A stretch of 14,000 bases of DNA from Nitrospiraceae bacterium UBA6905. GTDB taxonomy: Bacteria; Nitrospirota; Thermodesulfovibrionia; Thermodesulfovibrionales; UBA6898. The translations under genes were made by a program, and so were the position numbers. The notes beneath the pieces were generated by a model. The model was not told the DNA's origin. It made no database searches and saw only the letters and a program-made list of their open reading frames with translations. Numbering within the stretch: position 1 is the stretch's first letter; the number at the start of each line of letters is the position of its first letter. Location of the stretch: assembly GCA_002451165.1 (NCBI GenBank), contig DKBH01000110.1:1-14000 (forward strand), in the 5' to 3' direction. Shown one piece after another: positions 1 to 6,934 of the stretch.

Positions 1-70
1 GTTCCGCATGCGGGAACGTCAGTTCGCCAAGTATGAAAGAGCCCTTGCCTGGGAGAGGAAAAACCTTTAA
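1..70 (+). CDS. C-terminal tail of an upstream gene (partial)
   Basis: The frame starting at base 2 is open from the window edge to a TAA at 68-70 and gives 22 residues rich in Arg, Lys and Glu, ending in ERKNL. The highly charged, helix-prone composition and the absence of any start nearby suggest the end of a real + strand protein that begins outside the window. A weak hairpin with a pyrimidine-rich tail follows at 123-145 and may end its transcript. The product cannot be identified from so short a tail, and the frame being open over 70 bases could be chance. Confidence 0.45.
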   Translation, partial: FRMRERQFAKYERALAWERKNL

Positions 71-122
71 GCACGACCTGTTCACTATCTCCGTGAGGGC
101 TTCACACCTCGGTCATCTCCGG

Positions 123-146
123 CCGTCCCGCCAGGCGGTTTCTCTT
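123..146 (+). terminator. Weak candidate terminator after the upstream gene
   Basis: CCGTC (123-127) can pair with GGCGG (134-138), including one G-T pair, around a six-base loop. It is followed by TTTCTCTTCTCTT. The stem is short and the tail is not pure T, so this is only a possible intrinsic terminator separating the upstream gene from the cytochrome gene. Confidence 0.3.
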
Positions 147-200
147 CTCTTCATGAAGCGAATTTAATCCAATTTTCATAATAAATACAGAATGAAAGCA

Positions 201-206
201 TATAAT
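201..206 (+). promoter_or_regulatory. Candidate -10 box for the cytochrome gene
   Basis: A perfect TATAAT lies in the AT-rich stretch before the cytochrome gene, predicting a start near 213 and a leader of about 60 bases. No good -35 hexamer sits 16-18 bases upstream, so an activator or another sigma factor may be needed, or the match may be fortuitous. Confidence 0.35.
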
Positions 207-274
207 TCAGCAAGAAGGCATATTATGAGGTCCTGCATTACGAAATGCACATTTCAAGTAAAAAGGAGACAACA

Positions 275-1447
275 ATGAAGAAAGGGATGCTTTTCTTTCT
301 GGGAGTACTGGTAGTTTTTGCGGTTTTTGCTGCATGGACAACGGACAGTTTTGCGTATAACCGTTATATAGACGGATGCGACGGATGTCATGGTGCATTT
401 CGCAGTGGCACAACAAGTACAAAGCCAGGTAACACGTGGCCAACGAATAAACATGATGTTCACAGAAACCAGATGCTTGCTGGCGTTTGTGAAGCATGCC
501 ACACAGGCACCCCGAATTCAGGCTCGACCTTCACGGGCAGTTCGGACGGCAATGGATCTCTCCCGGGTCTTGGTTGTATCGGATGCCATGGCAATGATTA
601 CGGGGGAATAGTTGGAGTCAGCGGTGCGGGTCTCAGGAAACACCATGCGGGGAAGGGTGTAACGGTTTGCGCCAGCTGCCATACCGGCGATCCGACGCCG
701 TTGCCGGAAAGCAATAATCCCCCCTATTATGGCAAGGCCGGCGTAAATATAACCAATGCTCTCAATACTGATGGTAAAGAAAACTATACCTCTGACGGCC
801 TCGGTCTCGACAATGACGGGGATCTCCTCTACGATCAGCTTGCCGGCCCGCCGCCCGCATCCTTTGACGTAACGAAGCCTGCTGCAGGCGAATCAGTCCC
901 CACCGGCGCACCCTATGCCGTCACCTGGACAGCCGCGGACGGCGCAGCGTCCTATAAGGTCAAGGTTTCCATCGATGGCGGGGTTACCTGGTCAACCCTG
1001 GCAACAAGCGTGAATGACACGACCACGAGCTGGGATGTTCCTAATACCATCAAAAAGAACATCTCTAATGCTATCATCAAGGTCATTGCCTATGACAGCA
1101 GTGGTGGTAAGCTTGGAGCTAAAAAATCGGGGACCTTCTCCGTTGATGTGCTGACCATTACAGCGCCGGCTGCTGCCGAGGTAGTTCCCCAGAATGCTCC
1201 GTACACCATAACCTGGACAGCCAATGGTACGGCAGTCCCTCCTGACCAATTAGTGGTTAAGTACACCTTGAACAACGGGAGGACCTGGAAGACTGCGCAG
1301 GGTACTCCAAATTTAGGGGCGTCCAGCTTCAGCTGGAATGTTCCTGCAGTGTCAAAAACAAAGACTAAGGCCAGGGTAAAGGTTGTACTCAAGGCTGCTG
1401 GGGTCACCGTAGCAAAAGCCGTAACCGCCAAATTTACCGTTCAGTAA
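275..1447 (+). CDS. Exported tetraheme c-type cytochrome with two Ig-like repeats
   Basis: A 390-residue predicted periplasmic or surface electron carrier. Residues 1-27 form a signal peptide (MKK, a long hydrophobic core, DSFA before the mature start). Four covalent heme sites follow: CDGCH (35-39), CEACH (72-76), CIGCH (101-105) and CASCH (132-136); extra His residues around 60, 63 and 123-124 could be distal ligands. A short Asp-rich linker (about 174-187, GLGLDNDGDLLYD) leads into two successive beta-sandwich repeats, about 198-296 and 297-390. Each has a P-[YT]-[AT]-[VI]-TWTA start, a 'GG/GR-TW' turn and a W-[DN]-VP motif. The start was chosen at the ATG 6 bases after AGGAG (264-268); an in-frame ATG at 245 would add ten residues before the signal peptide and lacks a ribosome site. 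The gene stands alone between possible terminators. Heme attachment would need a cytochrome c maturation system elsewhere in the genome. The redox partner is unknown. Confidence 0.88.
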   Translation: MKKGMLFFLGVLVVFAVFAAWTTDSFAYNRYIDGCDGCHGAFRSGTTSTKPGNTWPTNKHDVHRNQMLAGVCEACHTGTPNSGSTFTGSSDGNGSLPGLGCIGCHGNDYGGIVGVSGAGLRKHHAGKGVTVCASCHTGDPTPLPESNNPPYYGKAGVNITNALNTDGKENYTSDGLGLDNDGDLLYDQLAGPPPASFDVTKPAAGESVPTGAPYAVTWTAADGAASYKVKVSIDGGVTWSTLATSVNDTTTSWDVPNTIKKNISNAIIKVIAYDSSGGKLGAKKSGTFSVDVLTITAPAAAEVVPQNAPYTITWTANGTAVPPDQLVVKYTLNNGRTWKTAQGTPNLGASSFSWNVPAVSKTKTKARVKVVLKAAGVTVAKAVTAKFTVQ

Positions 1448-1475
1448 TACCCTCTCAAACCCCTCCATATCATTA

Positions 1476-1504
1476 GGGCCGGGAATATCCCCGGCCCCTT
1501 TTTT
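1476..1504 (+). terminator. Rho-independent terminator of the cytochrome gene
   Basis: GGGCCGGG (1476-1483) and CCCGGCCC (1490-1497) form a perfect eight-pair GC stem with a six-base loop, followed by six T residues (1499-1504). It lies 28 bases after the cytochrome stop codon and isolates that gene from the ChrB operon. Confidence 0.92.
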
Positions 1505-1537
1505 ATGCTCTCAAAGGGCTTGCCTTCATTCTTTTGC

Positions 1538-1566
1538 TTGACAATATATGTAACACATGTTACTTT
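1538..1566 (+). promoter_or_regulatory. Promoter of the ChrB operon
   Basis: A perfect -35 hexamer TTGACA (1538-1543) is separated by 17 bases from a weak -10, TACTTT (1561-1566). The predicted start is near 1573, 35 bases before the first gene of the operon. The GTAAC/GTTAC repeats lie in the spacer and over the -10, a layout expected for repression. Confidence 0.6.
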
Positions 1567-1585
1567 TGAATCATAAGTTACATAT
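1546..1585. promoter_or_regulatory. Compound operator: GTAAC/GTTAC inverted repeats
   Basis: Three half-sites are present. GTAAC (1550-1554) and GTTAC (1559-1563) make a perfect palindrome with a four-base centre. The outer arm ATATGTAAC (1546-1554) also pairs perfectly with GTTACATAT (1577-1585). They overlap the promoter spacer, the -10 box and the predicted start. No dedicated regulator gene is in the window. ChrB proteins of some chromate-resistance transposons are reported to act as chromate-sensing regulators, so autoregulation by the downstream ChrB is one possibility (inference). Confidence 0.6.
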
Positions 1586-1607
1586 ACAATGAAGGGAGAA
1601 CAGAGAA

Positions 1608-1859
1608 ATGAACAGATCGGGCTTGAAGCGGAAGGAGGACTTCTTGGACATACCCTCTGTTCAGGAGGAAGTAAGAGCAGGCCATAAGATACCGGAAAGA
1701 TGTACTGAAATGACAATAGAGACGGTCTTTACGGCCATAGCTTTTGCAGAGGCAGGGGAACTTGCCTATGCAAGAAAGATCATGGACAGCAGTTCAGGAG
1801 GTGAACACCACTCCTCGGAGCATTGCGGCGATGTTTGCTGCTGCATGCGGAGTACATAA
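1608..1859 (+). CDS. Small protein with Cys/His-rich C-terminal tail
   Basis: First gene of the ChrB operon: 83 residues, ATG 8 bases after GGGAGA (1594-1599). The first 60 residues look like a soluble helical segment. The last 20 hold a dense cluster of potential metal ligands: H67, H68, H72, C73, C77, C78 and C79, arranged as HH-x3-HC-x3-CCC, plus an isolated C32. There is no signal peptide or membrane segment, so it should act in the cytoplasm. The stop codon lies three bases before the ChrB start, implying co-translation. I do not recognise the family. A role as metal or oxyanion-stress sensor, chaperone or reductant is inferred only from the tail and the neighbours. Confidence 0.75.
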   Translation: MNRSGLKRKEDFLDIPSVQEEVRAGHKIPERCTEMTIETVFTAIAFAEAGELAYARKIMDSSSGGEHHSSEHCGDVCCCMRST

Positions 1860-1862
1860 TCG

Positions 1863-2858
1863 GTGCAAAAGAAAGAACAAGGAGGCTCAAGATGGCTTAT
1901 CTTCTTCTACACCGTCCCCTCCAGGCCGGTAAGCAACAGGGTGAAGGTCTGGAGAAAACTGAATAAGGCAGGCGCCGTGCAGCTGAAGGGAGCGGTATAT
2001 ATCCTTCCTTTTACCGAAGAGCATTATGAGTTACTTCAATGGCTTGTCGCTGAAATAGCGGCCATGAAAGGTGAGGCGGCAGTGGTGAGCACGGACAAGA
2101 TAGATACCATGAAGGACGAAGAGGTCATTGCACTCTTCAACAAGCAGAGAGCCGATGACTATCAAAATACAGGAAAGGCTCTGGAGGACCTTGAAAGAAG
2201 GTTAAGCAGCATACAGAAAGGCGCAAAGGCCCAGAATGTTAAGGGTATATCAGATCGTTTCAAGAGGATTCGGAGGGACTTTGAAGATATAGAGAAGATT
2301 GATTTCTTTTCGTCCTCGGAGGGGGCATCCTTACGCGAGAAGATAAGGCAGACAGATGCTGTTATCACTACCCTTTCAGGCGCTGGCTCCGCAAAAGAGA
2401 CGCCCGCAGCAATAGCTACGAAGAGAGCCATTGACTATCAGGCCAAAGTATGGGTAACGAGAAAAAGGCCGTTCATTGACAGGATGGCGTCTGCCTGGCT
2501 CATCAGGAGGTTTATCGATGAGCATGCTGTTTTTGCTTTTGCCGACGAACAGGCATTAGAAACGATGCCCGGGGATTCCGTAGCTTTCGATGTCCGGGGC
2601 GGGGCATTCACCCACAGCGGTGACCTGTGCACCTTCGAGGTCATTATCAAGTCCTTCGGCCTCAAAGACGGGGCTCTCAAAAAAATGGCCGAGATCGTCC
2701 ATGATCTTGACGTCAAGGACGATAAATACAAGACGCCTGAAGGGAAAGGCATTGAAGATATCCTCTCAGGCATCAGAAAAACTGCACAGAATGACATGGA
2801 TGCCCTCGAAAAGGGCATAGCCGTATTCGAGATGCTGTATGCATCAAAATCACCTTGA
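1863..2858 (+). CDS. chrB: Chromate resistance protein ChrB
   Basis: 331 residues with the two-part architecture of ChrB. The N-terminal ChrB domain (about 9-70) has the family's W-L-I-F-F-Y-T-V-P opening, an R-V-x-V-W-R-K-L helix and a G-A-V-Y-I-L-P strand. A charged helical or coiled-coil linker (about 85-170) follows. The C-terminal chromate-resistance domain (about 195-325) begins WVTRKRPFIDR and continues with AWLIRRFID, the FTH segment at 249-251, a CTFEV strand and H280. ChrB proteins are cytoplasmic and usually accompany the ChrA chromate exporter; some regulate it in response to chromate. The start is a GTG, three bases after the preceding stop and 10 bases after CGGAG (1848-1852); no later Met fits the N-terminal domain. 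ChrA is absent from the window, so the substrate here may be chromate or another oxyanion. Confidence 0.88.
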   Translation: MQKKEQGGSRWLIFFYTVPSRPVSNRVKVWRKLNKAGAVQLKGAVYILPFTEEHYELLQWLVAEIAAMKGEAAVVSTDKIDTMKDEEVIALFNKQRADDYQNTGKALEDLERRLSSIQKGAKAQNVKGISDRFKRIRRDFEDIEKIDFFSSSEGASLREKIRQTDAVITTLSGAGSAKETPAAIATKRAIDYQAKVWVTRKRPFIDRMASAWLIRRFIDEHAVFAFADEQALETMPGDSVAFDVRGGAFTHSGDLCTFEVIIKSFGLKDGALKKMAEIVHDLDVKDDKYKTPEGKGIEDILSGIRKTAQNDMDALEKGIAVFEMLYASKSP

Positions 2859-2876
2859 TACAAGGAGACTGCAAGC

Positions 2877-3161
2877 ATGCCACCCATAGAAAAACATGTA
2901 CAAGAAAGTGAAGCAAGGACAGGGAAAGACTTTCGGAATATCCATGAATGGCTCGATAAGGACCCTGAAAAGAAGGCCGAACGGCACGACATCACCCGGA
3001 TGTATGAGTTTGGGAAGGTAATCGAGGAACAGTACGGAAAGGAAGGACTCCAGGAATATATACGGCATCTTCATGATGACGTGAAGGCGAAGGTCCATCA
3101 CCTCCAGCAGGACTTTGAAAAATCGATCGCCGAAACCCTTGCGTATTTCGGCGTGAAATAG
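2877..3161 (+). CDS. Small all-helical conserved-type protein
   Basis: 94 residues with an ATG 9 bases after AAGGAG (2862-2867), starting 18 bases after ChrB stops and ending 11 bases before the HD-domain gene. It is therefore almost surely part of the same operon. It is highly charged, has no signal peptide, membrane span or Cys, and is predicted to be mainly helical. Notable conserved-looking stretches are IHEWLDKDP (22-30), ERHDITRMYEFG and YIRHLHDDVKAK, with several His and Asp residues that could bind metal. I do not recognise a characterised family, and no function can be assigned beyond association with the ChrB operon. Confidence 0.78.
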   Translation: MPPIEKHVQESEARTGKDFRNIHEWLDKDPEKKAERHDITRMYEFGKVIEEQYGKEGLQEYIRHLHDDVKAKVHHLQQDFEKSIAETLAYFGVK

Positions 3162-3172
3162 GAGATCCCCGC

Positions 3173-3721
3173 ATGCCCTATACCACATCAAAAACAGACG
3201 TTGAAATTCTGCGCAAGGCCGGGGTATCCGAGGCGGATGTACGCCACTGCTTAAAGGTCGCTGAGAAAGCACTGGAGATCGCGGCTCGGACCGCTGTTGA
3301 AATTGACCACGAACTGGTTGGCCGGGGCGCCCTGTTCCATGACATCGGCAAGGCGAAGACGCGTGAAATGGATCATGGCAGGGTCGGTGCTGAAATCGGT
3401 CGAGAGCTGGGTCTGCCGGCAGAGATCACGGACATCATGGAGAAGCATAGCCGCGGTGGATTGAGCGAATCCGAGGCGCTCGAGCTGAACCTGCCGGGCA
3501 GGGACTATACACTTCGGAGGCTTGAGGAGAGGATCGTGATCTATGCAGACCGTCTCGTCGACATCATCATGGACGGCATTGTCGAACTGCGTGATGAGCG
3601 TGAAGCCGAAGAGCGCTTTGAGGAGATCCTCAAAACGATCCCGAAATACGGAAAGAACCCCCTGACGCTCGCCCGTTATCTGGGCTACCATAGGGAGATC
3701 CAGGGGCTGATGAATAAATAG
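3173..3721 (+). CDS. HD-domain metal-dependent phosphohydrolase (HDIG type)
   Basis: 182 residues, ATG 8 bases after AGGAG at the preceding stop. It carries the HD-superfamily metal ligands in order: H25 in RHCLKVA, H56-D57 in LFHDIGKAK, H68 in MDHGRVGAEIG, H92 and D126 in YADRLVD. It is soluble and cytoplasmic. HD-domain enzymes of this short HDIG type hydrolyse nucleotides or phosphoesters; the substrate cannot be read from sequence. The length and the RGALFHDIGKAKT motif resemble small stand-alone archaeal and bacterial HDIG proteins. Its place in the ChrB operon suggests a housekeeping or signalling role under the same stress (inference). Confidence 0.85.
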   Translation: MPYTTSKTDVEILRKAGVSEADVRHCLKVAEKALEIAARTAVEIDHELVGRGALFHDIGKAKTREMDHGRVGAEIGRELGLPAEITDIMEKHSRGGLSESEALELNLPGRDYTLRRLEERIVIYADRLVDIIMDGIVELRDEREAEERFEEILKTIPKYGKNPLTLARYLGYHREIQGLMNK

Positions 3722-3725
3722 CTAT

Positions 3726-3773
3726 GGGAAAAAGGGTTGGGCAGAGTCTGAGGATACGCCACCGTCTTTTCCC
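3726..3773. repeat. Inverted repeat between the HD and MFS genes
   Basis: GGGAAAA (3726-3732) and TTTTCCC (3767-3773) are perfect complements flanking 34 bases in the short intergenic gap. It could fold in the transcript, but it lacks a T-run after the stem and is not a convincing terminator. Confidence 0.25.
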
Positions 3774-3802
3774 TCGTCCTGCCGCCATCTGATGCGTGAT
3801 CC

Positions 3803-4969
3803 ATGACCCCCTTTGCCATACTCTGCATAACCGGATTCCTTGCCATCTTCAGCTCAACGATCTCGAAGAGTCCTGCGCTGCCGCTATTTGCTCAACATCT
3901 CGGCGCGGGCCCGGCAGGCATCGGTATGGTTGCTGCCCTCTCGGCGTTTACCGGTATAGTCGCAAGCGTCCCGGCCGGCATGCTCTCCGACCGCTGGGGC
4001 AGGAAGAGGATGCTTATGATCGCGTCTGTCGTTTTTGCCTCGGCTCCCTTCCTCTACCTCTTCATTACCAACATCTGGCAGCTTGCGCTCGTCAGGTTCT
4101 ACCATGGTTTTGCAACGGCCCTTTTTATTCCCGTCTCGATGGCGCTCATTTCGGACCTCTTCCAAAAAGAGCGGGGGGAACACATGGGGTGGTTTTCCGC
4201 TGCTACACTCCTCGGCAGGTTTCTCGCACCGGCAGCTGGCGGGGCCCTCTTGGGTGCGTTCGCCACAGCCCCTGTTCTCGGCTTCCGAACGGTCTATTTG
4301 GTCTGCGGACTGGGCGGTGCTGCCGCCTTTTTCTATGCGCTCAGGATTCCGCCAGACAGCCGAGTCTTCGGTCACCATAGGCCCTGGCATGAAACCTTCG
4401 TCGCATTCAGGTCCGTCCTCGCGAACCGTTCGATCATGGCAACGGCGTTCGTCGAGGCCGCTGTCCTGTTTGCCTATGGCACATTCGAGACATTTCTCCC
4501 CGTGTACGCTCACGAGCAGCAGATTAGCGCATACGGCATCGGGATATTCCTGTCATCACAGGTGGTCGTGCTTGCGCTCACAAAACCGCTCATGGGAAAA
4601 TTCTCGGACCGCCATGGCAGAAGACCGCAGATCATTGTCGGAGCAATGCTCGGGGGTTGCGCCGTCGCCGGCCTCGCCCTGTTCGCAACGTTTCTCCCGC
4701 TCCTGGTCATCAGCATACTCTTCGGATTCAGCCTCGCGGTGGTAACGTCTGCAACTGCTGCCTATATCGCCGACCTATCAAAGAGAGAAACATACGGCTC
4801 GGCCATGGGCGTGCTCGGCTCGGTCATGGACATCGGCCATACTACCGGCCCGGTTATTTCCGGCGTGACGGCCATGCATTTCGGCTATCCAAAGGCCTTT
4901 CTCAGCGCATCTCTTGTCCTCGGCATCTCAGCACTTATTTTTTCTCTGTCGGCTCGACGGAAGAATTAA
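3803..4969 (+). CDS. MFS drug/metabolite exporter-like permease
   Basis: 388 residues with about 12 hydrophobic segments and the two-fold repeat of the Major Facilitator Superfamily. Motif A, DRWGRKR (63-69), sits between helices 2 and 3. Its copy in the second half, DRHGRRP (269-275), sits between helices 8 and 9, with GMLSDRWG and GKFSDRHG contexts typical of proton-driven exporters. The first helix begins at residue 4, so the ATG at 3803 is the natural start even though no clear Shine-Dalgarno precedes it. It follows the HD gene by 81 bases and may belong to the ChrB operon. In that case it could provide the export step that ChrA usually supplies (inference). The substrate is unknown. Confidence 0.85.
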   Translation: MTPFAILCITGFLAIFSSTISKSPALPLFAQHLGAGPAGIGMVAALSAFTGIVASVPAGMLSDRWGRKRMLMIASVVFASAPFLYLFITNIWQLALVRFYHGFATALFIPVSMALISDLFQKERGEHMGWFSAATLLGRFLAPAAGGALLGAFATAPVLGFRTVYLVCGLGGAAAFFYALRIPPDSRVFGHHRPWHETFVAFRSVLANRSIMATAFVEAAVLFAYGTFETFLPVYAHEQQISAYGIGIFLSSQVVVLALTKPLMGKFSDRHGRRPQIIVGAMLGGCAVAGLALFATFLPLLVISILFGFSLAVVTSATAAYIADLSKRETYGSAMGVLGSVMDIGHTTGPVISGVTAMHFGYPKAFLSASLVLGISALIFSLSARRKN

Positions 4970-5010
4970 CGACGGTTCAAGGATGCGGTACGAAGTGATG
5001 ATTTGCAACC

Positions 5011-5019
5011 TGCTATAAT
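5011..5019 (+). promoter_or_regulatory. Extended -10 promoter; near-leaderless start
   Basis: TGCTATAAT is a perfect extended -10 (TGnTATAAT). Transcription should start about seven bases after it, near 5026, only some four bases before the ATG at 5030. No Shine-Dalgarno lies before that ATG, which agrees with a leaderless or near-leaderless message. No good -35 is seen, as is usual for extended -10 promoters. Confidence 0.6.
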
Positions 5020-5029
5020 TGAATAAGAC

Positions 5030-6892
5030 ATGAACATTACCCGAAGAGATTTCCTTAACGGCATACTCCTCGGCACCGGGGCTCTGCTTCTCGAGATGCC
5101 GGCTCCCATGAGATTGTTCGCACAATCTTCCTCAGGCTACGGCTTCGGTGGCATCGGTGACTATGCATCGTCGAATGGCAATACGAATGCGGTCATCAGC
5201 GCATTTCAGACGATAGAAAAAGGGAACGTTCTCTCGCAGCGCAGCGAAATAATTGAAACCGATGAATCATATGATCTCGTCATAGTCGGCGGAGGGTTGA
5301 GCGGATTGGGAGCTGCATACGAATTTCTAAAATCCTCTCCCAAACATTCAAAATGCCTTATCCTTGAAAACCACCCGATCTTTGGCGGCGCCGCAAAAAG
5401 AAATGAGTTTCTGGTGCTGGGTGAGCGACTGATCGGCCCACAGGCCTCGAACGCTTTTGGTGTCATAGACCGCCCTGGCATACCCGGATACGACATATAC
5501 CGTGACCTGGGAATACCGACAGAGTTTGAATACGGCGAATTATCGTCCGGTCTGAAACCGCTGGACTTTGATACCACAAACTTCGGCTACCGGCTCTGGT
5601 TCGATTCAAAGAGCATCGGTCACTATTATGCCGGGCAGGGAAAAGATGATCCGGGCAGGTGGGTTGCAGGTTTCTGGGGCGAAAATCTTGCAGGAACACC
5701 CTATACTGAAAAAACCCGAAAGGATTTCCTCCGGTGGCGGAATATCAGGGAGCGTCCTTATGACGGCAGTGATTATGCCCGCTGGCTCGATACCATGACC
5801 TATCAGCACTACCTCGAAAACATACTGAACCTGGATTCGGAAATTACGCGCTATGCCCATCCCGTGCTTGCCAGCGTGGTCGGTCTTGGCTGCGATGTCA
5901 TCAGTGCCTATGCAGCGCTCCAGGTCTCCATGCCGGGCTTCCCCGAATTCCAGGGACATCGTTCACTCAAAAACAGCCACTGGCATTCGTTTCCGGGCGG
6001 CAACGACGGTTTTTCCCGTTATTTCATCAAGACCCTGATCCCTGACGCCATCGAAGGCCGCAAGAGTTTTGCCGATATACACAATGGCCGCGTGCGCTTT
6101 TCTGAGCTGGACAGCAACAGCAACAAGGTACGTTTAAGAATGAATGCCTCTGTCGTCCATGTCGAACAAAAGGACAGTCCTGCTCCGGGCAAGAGGGTAG
6201 CGATTATGTATCTGCGTGACGGGAAACTTTACCGTGTGAGAGCCGGCAGCGCCATCATGGCCTGCGGAAGTCGCGTTACCAGAAAAGTCGTGTCCGGCTT
6301 ACCAATGGCTCACGCAGCAGCCTATACACAGTTCCATGTCTCTCCCATACTGGTGGCAAATGTAGCACTCACCAACTGGAGATTCCTGTACCGTTTGGGG
6401 TTCACGGCCTGCAAGTGGTCTGACGGGATCGGCTTCGGCTGTAATATCCGAAAGCCGATGTATATAGGAGATTATCGCCCTCCTCTGCATCCTGACAAGC
6501 CCACTATTCTCACGTTTTATATTTCCTTTCATCAGCCGGGGCTTCCCATTGAGGAACAGGGGGAAGAAGGAAGGAAAAGTCTCCTCGAAACAGGCTATGC
6601 GGCATTCGAGAGCCAGATTATGCAGCAGATGAAAAAGCTTTTTACCGATGCCGGATTCAAGGCCGAATCGGACATTGCAGGCATTATTCTGAACCGGTGG
6701 ATGTACGCCTATGTCAACCCTCAACCCGGTTTTTATTTCGGCAGCGAGGGGAAACCAGCGCCCCGGGACAGCATCCGAAGACCTTTTGGAAGCATCTCCT
6801 TTGCCCATGCCGAACTGAACGGACATCAGCACTGGGTTGCAGCCGTTGACGAAGGCAGAAGAGCCGCCAGAGAGGCCTTGTCAACGTTATGA
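5030..6892 (+). CDS. Tat-exported FAD oxidoreductase, spermidine dehydrogenase-like
   Basis: 620 residues. The N-terminus is a twin-arginine signal, T-R-R-D-F-L (4-9) followed by a hydrophobic core to about 32, so the folded flavoprotein should reach the periplasm. After a linker comes an FAD-binding Rossmann unit: YDLVIVGGGLSGLGAA (81-96, GxGxxG at 87-92), the ribose-binding acidic residue E113 in LILEN, and FGGAAKRNEF (118-127). The C-terminus has the closing FAD motif (SISFAHAE...VDEGRRAAREAL, about 592-618). The overall length near 620, the RRDFLNG signal and the GG-x-AKRNEF segment resemble spermidine dehydrogenase (SpdH), which oxidises spermidine to diaminopropane and 4-aminobutanal; this is recalled similarity, not a search. 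Activity on another amine is possible. It begins a run of genes including a spermidine-synthase homologue, supporting a polyamine link. Confidence 0.82.
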   Translation: MNITRRDFLNGILLGTGALLLEMPAPMRLFAQSSSGYGFGGIGDYASSNGNTNAVISAFQTIEKGNVLSQRSEIIETDESYDLVIVGGGLSGLGAAYEFLKSSPKHSKCLILENHPIFGGAAKRNEFLVLGERLIGPQASNAFGVIDRPGIPGYDIYRDLGIPTEFEYGELSSGLKPLDFDTTNFGYRLWFDSKSIGHYYAGQGKDDPGRWVAGFWGENLAGTPYTEKTRKDFLRWRNIRERPYDGSDYARWLDTMTYQHYLENILNLDSEITRYAHPVLASVVGLGCDVISAYAALQVSMPGFPEFQGHRSLKNSHWHSFPGGNDGFSRYFIKTLIPDAIEGRKSFADIHNGRVRFSELDSNSNKVRLRMNASVVHVEQKDSPAPGKRVAIMYLRDGKLYRVRAGSAIMACGSRVTRKVVSGLPMAHAAAYTQFHVSPILVANVALTNWRFLYRLGFTACKWSDGIGFGCNIRKPMYIGDYRPPLHPDKPTILTFYISFHQPGLPIEEQGEEGRKSLLETGYAAFESQIMQQMKKLFTDAGFKAESDIAGIILNRWMYAYVNPQPGFYFGSEGKPAPRDSIRRPFGSISFAHAELNGHQHWVAAVDEGRRAAREALSTL

Positions 6893-6934
6893 GAAATGTG
6901 TTTCTTAATAAGAACGGATTTTGTAAACTACATC

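Noticed and set aside
245..274. Upstream in-frame ATG that lengthens the cytochrome by ten residues
   Set aside because: It lacks a ribosome site, whereas the ATG at 275 has AGGAG at the right distance and gives a standard signal peptide.
2438..2995. - strand frame of 185 codons opposite ChrB and the small helical gene
   Set aside because: It is antisense to two co-oriented genes with clear ribosome sites and recognisable motifs, has no start signal, and its Ser/Leu-rich product looks like the complement of coding sequence.
3884..4513. Long - strand frame of 209 codons inside the MFS gene
   Set aside because: It lies entirely antisense to a well-supported membrane transporter and its product is Arg/Glu-rich with no motif or ribosome site; it mirrors the transporter's codon bias.
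4035..4745. + strand frame of 236 codons overlapping the MFS gene
   Set aside because: It is an out-of-frame reading of the MFS sequence, Ser/Arg-rich and without any domain pattern.
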